In this document: in pieces, positions 10,251 to 22,440 of the stretch
Position numbering within the stretch: position 1 is the stretch's first letter
How the letters are laid out: every line of letters starts with the position of its first letter
NCBI GenBank assembly: GCA_958510875.1
Contig: OY294068.1
Location: forward strand, 14,981,282-15,045,281
Reading direction: 5' to 3'
Length of the DNA: 64,000 bases
From: Endomychus coccineus
Lineage: Eukaryota; Arthropoda; Insecta; Coleoptera; Endomychidae
The notes under the pieces: model-generated
What the model was told of the DNA's origin: nothing
Databases searched by the model: none
Seen by the model: the letters and a program-made list of their open reading frames with translations, nothing else
Translations under genes and position numbers: made by a program

Positions 10251-11650
10251 CGAACTCCAAACTCTGGGACAATTCGAATTTGTGCTTTGTAGATTATGAG
10301 GAGCTTCAGCTTTTATGAATAAATGTAGAGTTCTTATTCCGGCGATCCATCGTTGGAGCCGACCTCATACCACTCGTGATACCTATGCATGCAAGCCACT
10401 GCAGTCGATCCAAAGGACGTTGGGACATAGCAGTCCTCGTCCCTGGTGACCACACTACTGCGGCATATATGATCATAGGCTTAATCACGGCCGTGTAGAT
10501 AAAAGATCTGTGGCTGTAATCCACAAGTGCTTCTGGAACCTGTTCTGCACGCCCAAAAGGACGCAGAAGCCTTCTTCACTAGATACTCGAGATATTATCT
10601 CCAGGTCAGTTTAGAGTCTAGAATTACTTCCAGAATTTCACCGACCCCTGAATTTGCAAGACCCTGTCAGAGAAAAAAACAAACCTCCGGCAGTGTGCCA
10701 ATCTTGCGTTTCCTGGTAAACAGTATGATTTCCGTATTGTCAGGGTTGACCCGGAATAACCTCACTGCAACATCAGCGATTCACTATGCTGAGCAAAGTG
10801 TTTTGCAGCTTGCACAGTGTTCACCGCCCTGAGGTCGCATCAACTAAGTTGTCACCATAGGCTTGGGCGTAAAGCCTTGCCTCTTCCAATTCTTCAAAAA
10901 GTCCATCGACCACAAGACATCACAGACGCGGAGATAAGACTTTTCCTTGTGGACAGCCTCTTGTAGCGGTGTTTTGTACATCTCATGCTTTGATAGTATG
11001 TATTCAATCTACCGTACCACTTTGGTGGTACCAGTGGTTGAGCATATAATCTCGGAAACCTTGATACCAAAGGCCCCTCCGATGTCCATAAATACTCCCG
11101 GGGCGTATTCCTCCAGAGCCATAGCATCATATATTCGTATGACTAGACGATGAAGGGCTGTTTAACGCGAGAGGCCAGCCTGGTAGGGGAATTGACAACG
11201 GTGTAAGCGACATCCCTTTCAATCAGTCTCTCCATTTAGTAGCCTTTAGTATGAATAAAGTCAGGATGATAGCGCGAATTGCCTTAGCTTGGGTATAATC
11301 AGTTGTACTCGCCTTTGCAATGGACACAATTTTCACTACCCGCCATAGCTTTGGAACAAAGTCATAGGTAATGCAAAATCGGAAGATTTTCACCAATAGC
11401 TTGATGATGATTTCCTGACTCTCTTGAGAGAGAGCTGTGAAGACTCCATCTTTGTCTGGTAATTTATATGGCGCGAACCCAGATATGGCCCACTTTACCT
11501 TTTCATAATTGACGGATAGACGAATGTCACCATCACGATGATCATCAGGGAACAAGGTTTTTAGGTTTGATGGTTGAAATTCGCTAATAGTCCCAAGTGC
11601 CCCACGTTGCTCCACTCTACGCCGGGCACTTGAGTTAACGAACATCACTT
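10250..11650 (-). mobile_element. I/LOA/R1-type LINE, RT region, degenerate (family B)
   Basis: Minus-strand pieces decode as the start of an RT domain: ISGFAPYKLPDKDGVF, then LVKIFRFCITYDFVPKLWRV, then DYTQAKAIRAIILT. The last is normally DYTQAKAYRPISLT. After frameshifts, LYAQAYGDNLV near 10840-10880 is a damaged version of the catalytic YADD box. The 3' piece (VIKPMIIYAAVVWSPGTRTA, 10306-10524) is the C-terminal thumb/connection region. The frame is broken at several points, so no functional protein can be made. It abuts family A fragments on both sides. Confidence 0.7.
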
Positions 11651-12064
11651 AGTCTGTGCTTGAAAACTCCAAAATTGCCATATACGAGTAATACAGAATA
11701 ATTGAGAAAATTTGAGGATTTCCGCTTTATACTGCAAATCCCTCCCAAGCACCTGAAATCTGCCCCAGAATGCAGCGTGGCGTTTTGTAAACATCAAATA
11801 CGTAATCAGCGACCCCAAAAACCCCCCGAGTATCAAATTTTGGCCAATTTGAGCAACAACACAGTTCCGCAAAACGTAACTGCCAAATGCGTTTAGATGC
11901 ATTTTTTGCATGCACAAGTACAACCAAGCTTTTCCTGGTAAAACAAATATGGCACATTCTTTTCTATTGTGTTTCTGAGACAAATGGCAAAAACCGCATC
12001 TCTATACAGGTTGCCAGTAAAAAATTGAAGGTTTTGGCCTTTTTACGGCTATATTTCCTGGACT
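11650..12064. repeat. Repeat-derived stretch containing an inverted TCGCTGATNACG motif
   Basis: Near 11800-11832 the plus strand contains AATCAGCGACCCC. It is the reverse complement of the GGTCGCTGATCACGAATCCG family seen at 3505-3710 and in the 5.2-6.2 kb palindrome. The overlapping ORFs on both strands (11645-11983, 11702-11896) look like chance products. Confidence 0.4.
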
Positions 12065-12330
12065 AATTAGGGATTGTGGGATACGCCTTCCTGGAGAAGA
12101 TGCAACCTTGAGTTTTGGTTGCATTAAACTCTACTAGATCATCAGATCTTCATTTCAAAATCTCCATAGATTGCGTCAATTTGTTTCTGTCCACTCATTT
12201 GGTTTCATTGGATGGTATAGGAGCTCTAGATGAGAAAGCGGTACGAAGTGTACCAAATCTTCAAAGCTTTGTTAGCTTGTTAAATCTCTCAAAATTTAGC
12301 TGGTCTATTTGAGCATTCCCCAACTGATTT
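12065..12330 (-). mobile_element. Jockey-like LINE fragment, mid-RT (family A)
   Basis: Minus-strand decoding gives VEFNATKTQGCIFSRKAYP. It corresponds to FNATKT-TCIFSRKAHAK in the copy at 39300-39360, the segment just after the catalytic box in jockey-like RTs. It is 250-270 bp long, truncated on both sides and carries in-frame stops. Confidence 0.55.
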
Positions 12331-12750
12331 CTCATCATCTTCCAACGTCGAAACCAATGTATAGCGATATCTTCGGTTTTATTAGTCTACGTGTTCTTCT
12401 AGCTTGCGATAAATCGCAACATTCAATATATTTAGTAGAATAACTTATGAAACAAAACCACATTTCTGTATCGGTTTATTACCTTATACATAGTTGGCTT
12501 TGTTTGAAATGATTCAACCGCTACAACAAAAGCAAAAGCACCAGCAATAACACTAAATTTTCTAGATATTGATTTCATGAATACACATTACACAAACAAG
12601 TTTTATTCGCAACATGAACCAGTAACACATAGTTCTGTGCAATAACATATCTGAAATGCAGTTATCTGCTATAGATAGTTGCAGACAAATTAATGAAAGT
12701 TCTTTGCAAAAGATTAACAAGAATGCGATGATTCGTCGCCTCTACTATGT
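12331..12750. other. No gene seen
   Basis: AT-rich sequence without recognisable features. Confidence 0.4.
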
Positions 12751-13098
12751 CTCGCATAATATTACTTCTTCATCATCTACGTGTTTTTCAAGATTTCGTG
12801 TTCCACATGCATGAGGGACTATTCAAATAAAGAGAATATGAAGCTAACCGATATTAATGATCCACTTCCTTGGGTAAGGATTTTGTTGAAAGTCGTTTCA
12901 ATCTGCCACAAACTATTTTTCGAATCCGATGATGTTCTTTTACGAGACGAACTGCTTCTTTCACATTTCATCGAAACGATGCGTCAGTTTTTAGATAATC
13001 CATTTCTTGGGATACAGCTATTAACTATTTTATTTTCCTGTGAGAATATTGGAAAAGGTGTGGCAGCGCAACAGAAACTTTATCAACAGATACTCTAG
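12751..13098 (+). CDS. Uncharacterised ORF, possibly an exon remnant
   Basis: A continuous frame from about 12760 to the TAG at 13096-13098 encodes MKLTDINDPLPWVRILLKVV, then VLLRDELLLSHFIETMRQFL and QLLTILFSCENIGKGVAAQQ. The composition is protein-like, amphipathic and Leu-rich, suggesting helical repeats. No frame-preserving start is obvious. The GTG at 12781 is not a convincing eukaryotic start, and an internal ATG lies at 12838. I do not recognise it. It sits directly upstream of LINE debris and may be a captured or remnant host exon. Confidence 0.3.
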
Positions 13099-13099
13099 A

Positions 13100-13480
13100 A
13101 CGTCATATTAATCACAAGCTTTGTCATGCTCACCTCACCTCTAATTCCCACACCTACATCTTATAGTTGATAAATGTTGGAAGAGTACAACAAAAAGATG
13201 GAGTTGATGAATATCTGGCGAAGAATTTTGAAATGAAAATCTCATAATCCAATACAGTTCAACTAAAACTGAAGCTCGTATTTTTTTTCGAGGAATACGG
13301 ATCTCGAATCTGATAATGTCAAGTACAACTGTTCCCATGGGGACCCCAATGTCCATGCTCGGTATCACCACCAACAGCAACCTATCATGAAACAATTATA
13401 TGAGGTCTATTTTGGAACCTGCTACCCAAAGATATGGGTTTCTATTCCGTGCCAAGGTTTACTTTGCCTCTCAACCTCTA
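13100..13480 (+). mobile_element. Jockey-like LINE fragment, post-catalytic RT (family A)
   Basis: The plus strand decodes as SMLGITTNSNLS, then RSILEPATQRYGFLFRAKVY. It parallels SKIGITTNSTLSWDD and SIAKTASQKLGCLFR in the copy at 39024-39287. The upstream part (13200-13330) aligns by eye with 43560-43690. Stops and frameshifts are present. The minus ORF at 13141-13395 is a shadow. Confidence 0.6.
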
Positions 13481-13484
13481 CTCA

Positions 13485-14290
13485 GTAACAGCACCCTTGG
13501 GGTAAACTTAGATAATAGGCTGATCTTTGGGAAGCATCTGGAGATGGTACTGATATAGCGATAAGGGCCCTGTGGACCTGTCGTCGTACAGTTGGAAGAA
13601 CCTGAGGACTCACACCACGGATGATGCACTGGGTATACAATACCATAGTGAGACAAATTGTTACATACACCGCAATCGTGTGGTGAACAAAAACAAAAAC
13701 GAAAGTATCCCAGCATTTCCTGAACAGGGTTCGTGCTTAGAAATAACAGGTGCAATGTTGACCCCAATGGCTGCGATGGAAAGGCTGTTGGTATTGAAGC
13801 CACTGCACCTTGCCGTTCAGGCAGAAGTCATAAGAGGAGCGTATCGCTTTGATCTTATTGGACAAGGAAAGGCCGACCAAAAAGGCCAAAGCATTCTTGG
13901 ATAGCTTGGATCCCCTGAGCCATTGGAGATGAGATCCGAAAGGATCAAGGTTCACAGCACTTCCATATCGTTCACGAATCAAACCTAAAATGGGAAGTAG
14001 AAGACTGGGGACAATCGTCATATGATACCAAGGGATTCCGTATGGTCTACCGAAGGCACCAATACCAAAAAAAGTACAGCTGCTGGAATAGTCGAGGCAA
14101 AAGACTGTGCAAAGGAGATAATGGCACTAGTAAAGAACCATAATAGAGTGACACTCGTATAGGAATCTGAGGATACTAAACGCGAAGGGACTGAAACTGC
14201 CGTCGCACTCGCTACAACGCGGGTGGAACAACCTTTCTGATTTGTTATCGTGAAGAAGTCTTTTCTGTATGCAAAGTAGTGTCGAAGAGA
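13485..14290 (+). mobile_element. I/LOA/R1-type LINE fragment: RT C-terminus plus RNase H (family B)
   Basis: The plus strand decodes in shifting frames as VNLDNRLIFGKHLE, then CRRTVGRTWGLTPRMMHWVY, then TIVRQIVTYTAIVWW, the C-terminal RT/thumb region. It continues AMERLLVLKPLHLAVQAE. The RNase H domain follows: IPRDSVWSTEGT, KEIMALVKNHNRVTLVWES, then GTETAVALATTRVE. The last matches the GNExADxLAR motif with changes. Multiple frameshifts show it is dead. The minus-strand ORFs here (13471-13803, 13737-14021, 14018-14365) are shadows. Confidence 0.7.
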
Positions 14291-14813
14291 AGCTCTTTTC
14301 GACACTATTTTTTTTCTGTTCAAAGTTGGTGACACTGAGTCATTGCCATCTCGACTGTCATTCATTCAGATATTTTACGTTCACGATTTTAAAGAAACCA
14401 TTTCATGGATATTGTTCACGTAAACTGAAGAAACTGGTAAAAAATAAAATAATTCTAGTTTGGTTAAATTTTATTCTATTTCAGAATGTGGAAGAACAAT
14501 AACATACGAATGTGCCACGTTTTGAAGAAAACGAAGACGGAAGACGATTATAGTTAAAAATGTCTCTAACCTCAAACTCATAACTGAACACGAACAATAA
14601 TTTCAACTGTAAATGAATAATAATACATTAAATAACATTATTTCTGTCGAATTGTGTAGTTGTTGTTAACATTGATCGTGAGTGTGCTACAGTTTCATGA
14701 GCACTAACTTTAGGTTTAGAAACTTGAGTCAAAATATTTGGTTCGCTTTGTTGCCTCTTTACGATAATGTTTTGTGTATGATACCGCTCAGTATGCTGTA
14801 ATGTGGATGTGCA

Positions 14814-15060
14814 TTATTTATATGTAAAGTGCCTGCACTGCCTGGTGTTACACAAAATGTGTGCGTTTGAAAGTTGAATTCCCCAAAGCCGAAGTGAAGA
14901 AAGTACTCGGTAACACTTCAGGTACTGGAGTTGAACAGGCACCGTATAGCGTCTGTGCCACTTCGGTTTTTCCTTTAAAGGATGTTCGAATATAGCCTTC
15001 AGCCACAGCGGATGACTTCCATCCTCCATGCCTTTTAATGGTAATTAGATCACGTCTCAA
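14814..15060 (-). pseudogene. Second Crypton-like recombinase relic (C-terminal end)
   Basis: The minus strand encodes RRDLITIKRHGGWKSSAVAE followed by GYIRTS. This is the HGGW block and catalytic Tyr region of a Crypton-type tyrosine recombinase. Unlike the copy at 7391-8536, the Trp codon is intact. Only the last part of the catalytic domain and a short Ser/Thr/Pro-rich tail remain. The Arg and HxxR motifs are missing. Several frames (14814-15029, 14848-15060) cover it because of a frameshift. Confidence 0.65.
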
Positions 15061-16455
15061 TTTCCACTGTATGTGTGGGGGTTTGGCATATTCAAAACAC
15101 TAGCAATAATTTTGGGTATTGCTCCCATTTTATGAAATACATATTCACATTAGTCATGCTACTGAAGTAGTGTTACTGAGATAATCCAAAGTAGATTTGG
15201 AAATCGTACATTGATTTGAATATTTTGATAACCGGGTATTTTGAGTGTTTGTTTTCATAAATAATAAGCTTGAAGCTGAAAGTAAATTTACCCTATCTTT
15301 ATCTAAATCTTTCAGGTGTAAGTAGAAACAGTATGTATGTAGGTTAGGTTATATTATACAAAAGGTTATATTATTCAAACATTTGGTAATAACCAACCGT
15401 TTGTGAATTACATTTAAGATAATATGTTTTATTTGATATAATAAGTAAAGAACTCCTAATTTTGTTTGTAAACAGTTTAGCGAATCAAATCGTTAGTTGT
15501 ATTCAAAAACATTGAAAACCCGCTCAACCTGACAACAATGGCTAACCTCGATCCATGACGTCATATCATTGTTAACGGAAATGAAGCATAGGAGCCAATC
15601 GCTTTGAGAGCCGCTTGACTGTTTCTCATAGTGGTAATGACTTAATAAGCTCATTGATGTTTGGATTATTCGTTCATTCCAGAATCAGATATTCCTGTAT
15701 ATTGATCAAAAGATCACCGAAGAGGAAAACTGTTCACTATATTATATATTTTTATTGTGTTCTGTACAGAAAGCCGACAATATCTTATTTTCAAAGGAGT
15801 CGGTACAATCTTGATACATTGAATAAAGAGGAATGAGAAAATAACATTGAAATACATTTAAATGTTGGAATTCAATCAACATATAACAGTGTTTTTATTA
15901 TATACTATAACTGTTATTCTCATTTATCCGAACATTAATGATTAGTTTAATGAAGTGATTAAAGATAGGAAGCTTCTTATGGAGTCATGAATCGGTAATT
16001 ATATAATAATAAGAGTAAAACATCTTTAATAAAGTTGTGTTGCATGTATCGGTATATAGCATCTACTATAAACCAGAAGCGAAGATATATAATGGGTATG
16101 TTTCCATTTTATAGTGGGTAGAAGCGTGCATTATATAAATTCACCAAACGGAGCTGGCATTAGATATTATTCATTGGAATATTGCAGAAAACCGAATGTT
16201 TAGAAGAAGAGTTATTACTGAACAAGAGAGAAATACCAAATATTTTGTTTAATTTGCATTCGAGGTAGTCCTATGTAATTATAGGGATGACTTCAGTTTC
16301 AAACTGAATTCCCAGAACATTTTTAGTTGAAGTGCCACTGGGCTCTGCACACTCAAAGAGTTACTGGACAAACAGTGGCTCTCGTAGTGGAGTAGTGCCC
16401 ATTGTGTGAGGCAGTAGAAGCTTCCCGTTACGGAGTTCTCAGTCTCGCTCAGAAC
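15061..16455. other. No gene seen
   Basis: AT-rich non-coding sequence. Short ORFs (15615-15836) have no family resemblance. Confidence 0.4.
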
Positions 16456-16459
16456 GCTC

Positions 16460-16620
16460 GTAAACCCTTCTTTCCATTCAAGAAGAACATTAAACTAGTG
16501 ACAGAAATTTTTACAGATCACTGTCATCTGAACATTCACGTTGAAGTAGATTATAAGAGGAGAACGAAACTGCCTCTTACATAATGTCCAACACATTCTT
16601 GTCTTGTCTTCTCTTAGGTT
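16460..16620 (+). mobile_element. LINE 3' fragment (family B tail)
   Basis: LVTEIFTDHCHLNIHVEV corresponds to the post-RNase H run LTGHCxLNxHL of I/LOA/R1-type ORF2. It is followed by RTKLPLT and, shifted, ETASYIMSNTF, related to the TASYILLECPAL run at 2525-2745. About 50 codons of a truncated, frameshifted copy remain. Confidence 0.5.
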
Positions 16621-17544
16621 GCAACACCTTATTGGCAGCTCGAGGCCATGAAAGACATCATCCAAAGCAGTATTCCAGATTTTGGCATTGTCAAAGGCCT
16701 GCTGTGCCTTGTACCAAGGGGCTCACAATGGACCCAATCAAACGATCTAAGTGAATCGGACTTGTCCGACCCGATTTTGATTGATTTGAATGGAAGTTCA
16801 ATGTAAATACCGTTGTATGGTATAATTTCCTCAGATATTTCCAGGCTGCATTTCTCCCCTATATCATCTGTAAGTATATATTCCTTTTCGATGGAACCAA
16901 TTGCCTCCTTAATACTTTTGGTGACTGAATTACTATATGATCGTTTACACTATGTTTTTACCAACATTTTCCTTCGAACACAATGATCAACAGCTTCTTG
17001 TACAACCATATAATCTCCACTAGTTGTTATATGTTGTTATGTGAACCAACGCTCGAACCATGGATATATATCCCGTGATTCCCTTGGAATATCTATCTTC
17101 ATTATCCTTCAGTATCAAACAGCTCAAAATGTTTGTCGGAAGTTACATCATATCCAAATGAGTAAGCTTTAAGAGAAATATCAAATATCTAGCAAATAGC
17201 TCAGATTTCGTCAGAAAACGTCCAACTAAGATGCAATGGCTTATTTGGTGAACATACTTATGGAAAATTAGAACGTTTCACTCCATAATTTTTTGAATTT
17301 TATGCGCAAGATGAACGACATTGTGTTGATTCGCAAGTCATAAAGTGTTTAGTTAGGTGCACACCATATGAAATTTCCCAAGGAAACATCTGTGGACAAC
17401 TTTTTCACCATTCATGCCAATAGTATATTGAATACCATCACTATTGGTAACTTGGCCAGTTTTACTACTTTGGAAGCTTCCACATCATAATTCGATATCC
17501 TTCTAGGTATCAGATCATTTCTCAATGAAGAGATTGGTTGGTAT

Positions 17545-17635
17545 TGGTATTGGTTAAGATGCTAGTTGGCTTAATAGAAAGTTAAATGCACCCCGCTGCT
17601 CGAGAGAATCCTGAAATGTTTTTACGCTTAGATCT
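17545..17635 (-). mobile_element. LINE 3'-terminal fragment (family B)
   Basis: This short block shares GCTTAATAGAAAGTT and CCCCGCTGCTCGA with 50480-50600. It also carries a TTGGTATTGGTATTGG run, which is the reverse complement of the CCAATACCAATACC run that ends the plus-strand copy near 60060. That suggests a microsatellite-like 3' tail for this LINE. Confidence 0.55.
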
Positions 17636-20500
17636 TTCGGTTCTTTGTTCGATTAATTTTGGGAAAATAATGTGAGAATTACCATTCTTCGCAACTTCGC
17701 GCTTAACTAGTAACTTCAAAATATTATAATTTTCTCTATTGCATTCGTCAAGTTCATTATCTTTCAAATAAGATTACTCAGTAAAATTTATTCGTAAAGT
17801 GACGTCCATAAAGCACTTTAACTTGTTTATCATTTGAATATTATGTGAATACGGAAATTTTTACAGGAGCTCATCTCAACAAATAATCTTTGCTTGTAAT
17901 TGATGGTGTTGATGGGCACGTTGTGTAAAACGCATAAGCACGCGAAAAGCAACAATTACGGCACATCTAAAGACTACCAGAATGTGCAACTCATGTACCT
18001 TGACGTACACGAAGACCATCCTCTTGCACAATGTCTGCCACTAGAGGTTTAATGGGCCGATTGTGTTAGTCTTGTCGAAATGTAAATAGCTAATAAAATT
18101 GAAAAGAGCTTCATCGGCACTATTGAATTTTTGATTGGCTCACTATAATATATCTGTTGAAGAGGCGAGATACTGTAGATGCAGTTAATTTATTCGTTTT
18201 ATTTCTTTGATTATATCAAACAAAAATTGAGTAGGGATTATCCTTCAAATAATAATAAGTGGAATCGTCGTTCCATTGGAAGCGTAAATCATATCTTTTT
18301 ATCATAAACCTTGAAAGGTTTTAGAATATTATGGTTTCTAAATCATATAAGATGCGTGGAGAGGAAAAATATTTATTACAATTGTCGAGTATTGTTTGTA
18401 CCTTAAGATTGTATAGATGAGAAACTGAAATTTCTACAGAAGACATAATTATCGATAATTCCAAAAAATAGAATGTTTTTATTCGTTTATTTTCCACGAA
18501 ATTACGGGAATTTTCTTTGACGGTATGAAGTAATGCGTGAAACATTGCTTCAACTGCATGAATTGGAGAGAAATATGTTAGAATTTCTTGGCTGGAGTGA
18601 TATTCCATATCGTCAATTTTCTTGACGTGGTTTTGTTACTGTATGAGAATATTATAACAATAGGTATAGGCTCGAAGGATCAGTCAAATTGAAGAGTGGT
18701 TTCGTGCATATTTCAAAACAAGCAGCTTGGAAACGTGTAATGTCATTTAACAAAAGAGTGTTTCAATAAATGTCTCCCTTTTCAAATACAAATACTCATA
18801 TACCTCATGAAGTGGGTGATTAATCTATAATTATTTCTCAGAGTAGTTTGATACTGGCTCGAAGGACCAGAGAAATTGACGAGATTCAAAATAACGAATC
18901 TCCGTTTCCGAAATAACAGTAATTTCAATCAGATGTGTAATCTATCACTATTATTTTATTACCAATATTTGAAATTTAAATAGAATTTTGAGGCAAAATT
19001 GGACGAAAAGAATTCTAGCTCATTATTACTACCAATACCACCAAATCGGAATACTCCTAAGGTGCTTGTAAATTATATAGATTGAAATATTTTCTTCCAT
19101 CAATCTGTCTATAAAACCAAAACTCTTGGCTCTATCACAGCAAAAAATATCGAATCTAACACTCTGCATTGATTGCTGAGTGAAGAAATCAAGTTTTCTT
19201 CTAATGATTAGCGTATTGGCTAATGCTCCGATTTTTGCAATGAAAATATCAAGTGCATGTGAAAAAGTCTCCTCAGAAAGTTTTTATTGAGTATCGTGAA
19301 TCATCTCACAATAACATAGTGTAACTACGAAGATTATCTTCGAGAATGTGATGGTTCACTTTTCAGACTGGTCAACATTTAAAACATAAAAACCAATGTC
19401 TTATACCTTTTGCAGGCAGTCAGATACAAATCTTCATACTTAATTATACTAACCCTTTGTACTATCAGAAATTGGAAATAAACAAGTTTTTGAAAAGCCT
19501 TTCCGATTCTAAAAAGGTAATTGGCGCAGTCGGTTGGATAGCCGGGATTATTTTCTATCGCACAAATAATATTCGTATCGACGATTAATCGGTTATCGAA
19601 TATTAGTGATCAGGAAGTTGGAAACAGAGCGTCTCTTCAAACATCGAAAAATTCAGTTTATCGCAGACCAGGGGACAGTTCCGCCGAAAAAAATCCAAGA
19701 AGTTAGTTCGTACGGGAAGTTTCCAAGCAATTGAAGTATTCCCGTATTCCTCAACGCCGGAATAACTTAGCAACATCATGGTGTAAGAGTGACTATAACA
19801 CATCCTGTATATTATCGTCTTCGAATCCGTTTTCACTGTATATATTCCCGCGATATATTTTAATGATGCGGTTTCGCTGGTGGCTTCGCATAGTTGTAGA
19901 AAGAAATAACGCGAGAGCACGAATTACAATGTAATACACCTGGTGAAAGTTAAATTTCAAATTAGTTTGGTTAGAAACTCAATTTCTTCTCAGATCGAAA
20001 AGCTAGTAAATAAATGGACAATTTACAACTACGAATACGAATAGAAAATTGCGCGTTATTTCAGTTTAAGTAGCTAATTTCTAACCTGTATTACATTTCC
20101 TGCTGTAAGATTTATATACATAAGCGAATGCTTTTCCAGTGCATCAATCTTCCTTTACATGCAGCTTGTTACAAATTATTTATATGAATGAACGTCTGTT
20201 AGTCATTCGTACAGCATTACTTATATTTCTTCTAATGGATGCTCAGGATATATTCTGAAATTTATTATTACTATTTCACATTTCTAGACGATTGAAGATG
20301 TGAGTGAGTTGTCTCTCATATTATATTTATCTACCTATGTAAACTAAAGATTCCAACGTGGAGGTTCCAACTTCTTCAAAAAGTGAGATTTCAGGTAAAA
20401 CTCTTTTTAAAGCAAACATTTCCATACCAATTTCTCCAGTCATGAATGCCGACCCTCTGTTTTCGTTACTTTCCCCAAATAGTATTTGAACAGGCACATT
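17636..20500. other. Long stretch without recognisable genes
   Basis: AT-rich. A word close to GGCTCGAAGGAYCAG recurs at about 18669 and 18854. ORFs at 18321-18608 and 19603-19920 (minus) show no family resemblance, and I do not call them genes. Confidence 0.4.
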
Positions 20501-20522
20501 TTGATATATAATTTAGTCTACC

Positions 20523-20560
20523 CTGATGATGGCTACTTGGTAGCCTCAGTACTTTAACAG
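20523..20560 (+). ncRNA. Possible degenerate hammerhead-like motif
   Basis: CTGATGA at 20523-20529 is followed by a T and a perfect 6-bp stem with a 3-nt loop (GGCTAC-TTG-GTAGCC). This resembles stem II of the small hammerheads at 49346 and 35304. The expected GAAA after stem II is absent (TCAG instead), and stems I and III are unclear. At best it is a dead relative. Confidence 0.25.
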
Positions 20561-21069
20561 TATCTTAAGTGGATAAGGGTGATTATTTCTTATTCATAGT
20601 GTTACAGTGTATACACAGTGTGAACTCTTCTATAGCTTATTAAGAATATATTTGTTAATAAGAATTATGTAAATTGATTCATGGGTGGTCCTTGATGCGT
20701 TCGTTCTTCTAATTAATTATATCATATTCCTATATGGGTTTCATAAGATCTCAAAACGATCGACCTAATATATGACCAATTAAATTCTATATTAACATTG
20801 TAAAAACTTGTTTCCTGACGATCAATTAATTTTCAGAATTGTAACAGAAAGTGTATAACTGAGTCTAGTTCACCATAAATCGTATCATTCACTTTCAGTA
20901 TGAAGTAAAGTTGAGAATTCGATTTGAAAGTGCGAAAGAATGTAAATTGGATTTCTGAAATGATTTTCAGCTAATAAATTATCAGAGAAGGATTGCGACC
21001 TGCTTTACTAGAGCTTCTATGGTGAATTGAGCAATTTGAAACTAAAAAAAGTAAAATTTTCCTAATCCG

Positions 21070-22440
21070 CTCACATTTTCGGATAAATTCTACTTTAACT
21101 CATGGAATCATCCTTTACAGCGAATTGCAATAGATACAACTAGTACAATTTGTACGTTAGGGTTCTACAGAGGCCAACATCATGGCCAAAAGAGGAAACT
21201 TTCGTTTTCTAGATATATATATACGTGTGCCAAGACGTTCTCGCAAAGGTAATGATGTCGTATGGAAAGAACACAGATATTACATGGCAATCCTGCCAGT
21301 TCATGTATATCACATGGCTACTAACTGCTATTACATAGTATCAAGAGCTTTCGAAATATCAATGAGATGCATATAACAGGGGTTTCTCGATCTACACATG
21401 AAATGATTCATATATTGCATCCAGAGATCATATCTCCTTCTTAAAAACGATCCTAGGCAAGTTTGTGACAAGATATTCTCGCATAAATTATTGATTGTCA
21501 TATGGAAAGAACACAGATATTACATGGCGATCCTGCCAGTTCATGTATGTACTAACTGCTATTATACAGTATCAAAAGCCTTCGAGATATCAACGCGATG
21601 CATGTACCAGGGATTTTTTGATCTACACATGAAATGATTTATATATTGCATCCAGCGATTATATCTTCTATTTAAAAAACGATCCTAGGCCATTATTTTG
21701 GCAGTGTTTGAGATAAAACAGACCGATAGTCAACTATTCCTTCCTTATCGCCACTTCAACATCAAGATCTGATGATACCAGTCTTTGAGAAATGTGGTTA
21801 AAATCCTTACCAAAACAGTTCTTTATAATTCTTAATATTGAGGGAACCACCATCGACAAGTTCTTTCAGCGGAAATATAATTATAACCTGGAAATTTTCT
21901 TCAACTGATGGGATCATTCTTTACACGTATCGTATTGTAATAGTTATAGCTTGTACAATTTGGAGATCTCCACATCCTTAAACAAAGTACAAATTTTCCC
22001 CCATAGTAGAAAGAGAGACCTTTAGTTTTCTAGATATACATACGTGTGCCAAGACGTTCTCACATAAGGAAATGATTGTCACATGGAACAGATATTAATT
22101 ACATGACGATCCTGCCAGTTCATGTATATCACACTACTAACTGCTATTATACAGTATCAAAGGCCTTCGAGATATCAACGATGCATATACCAGGAGTTTT
22201 TTGATCTACATATGAAATAATTTATATATTGCATCCTCCTTAAAAAACAATTCCTTCCTTATTGCCGCTTCAACATAAAGATCTCATAATACCAATCTTT
22301 GATAAAGTGGCTAGAATCCTTAATCAAAACAGTTAATTATGGTTATTAATGTTGAAGGAACTACCATTTCATCAACAAATTCTTTCAGCGCAAATTGAAT
22401 TACAAAATGGTAATTTTCTTATTTTTAGTTGTGTTATAAA
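21070..22440. repeat. Decayed tandem duplication, unknown content
   Basis: Two diverged units (about 21070-21889 and 21890-22440) share several blocks in order. These include GATCCTGCCAGTTCATGTAT, CTAACTGCTATTA, GAGATATCAACG, ATGATTTATATATTGCATCC and ATTCCTTCCTTAT. The first unit itself contains two copies of the middle block (about 21235-21455 and 21470-21690), so there are three copies in all. No protein family is recognisable in any frame. Confidence 0.65.

Noticed and set aside
13471..14365. Series of minus-strand ORFs of 90-115 codons
   Set aside because: The plus strand decodes as LINE RT C-terminus and RNase H, so these are antisense shadows.
19515..19590. Possible tRNA start (GGCGCAGTCGGTTGGATAGCC)
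   Set aside because: A-box-like only. No B-box or cloverleaf follows at the right spacing.
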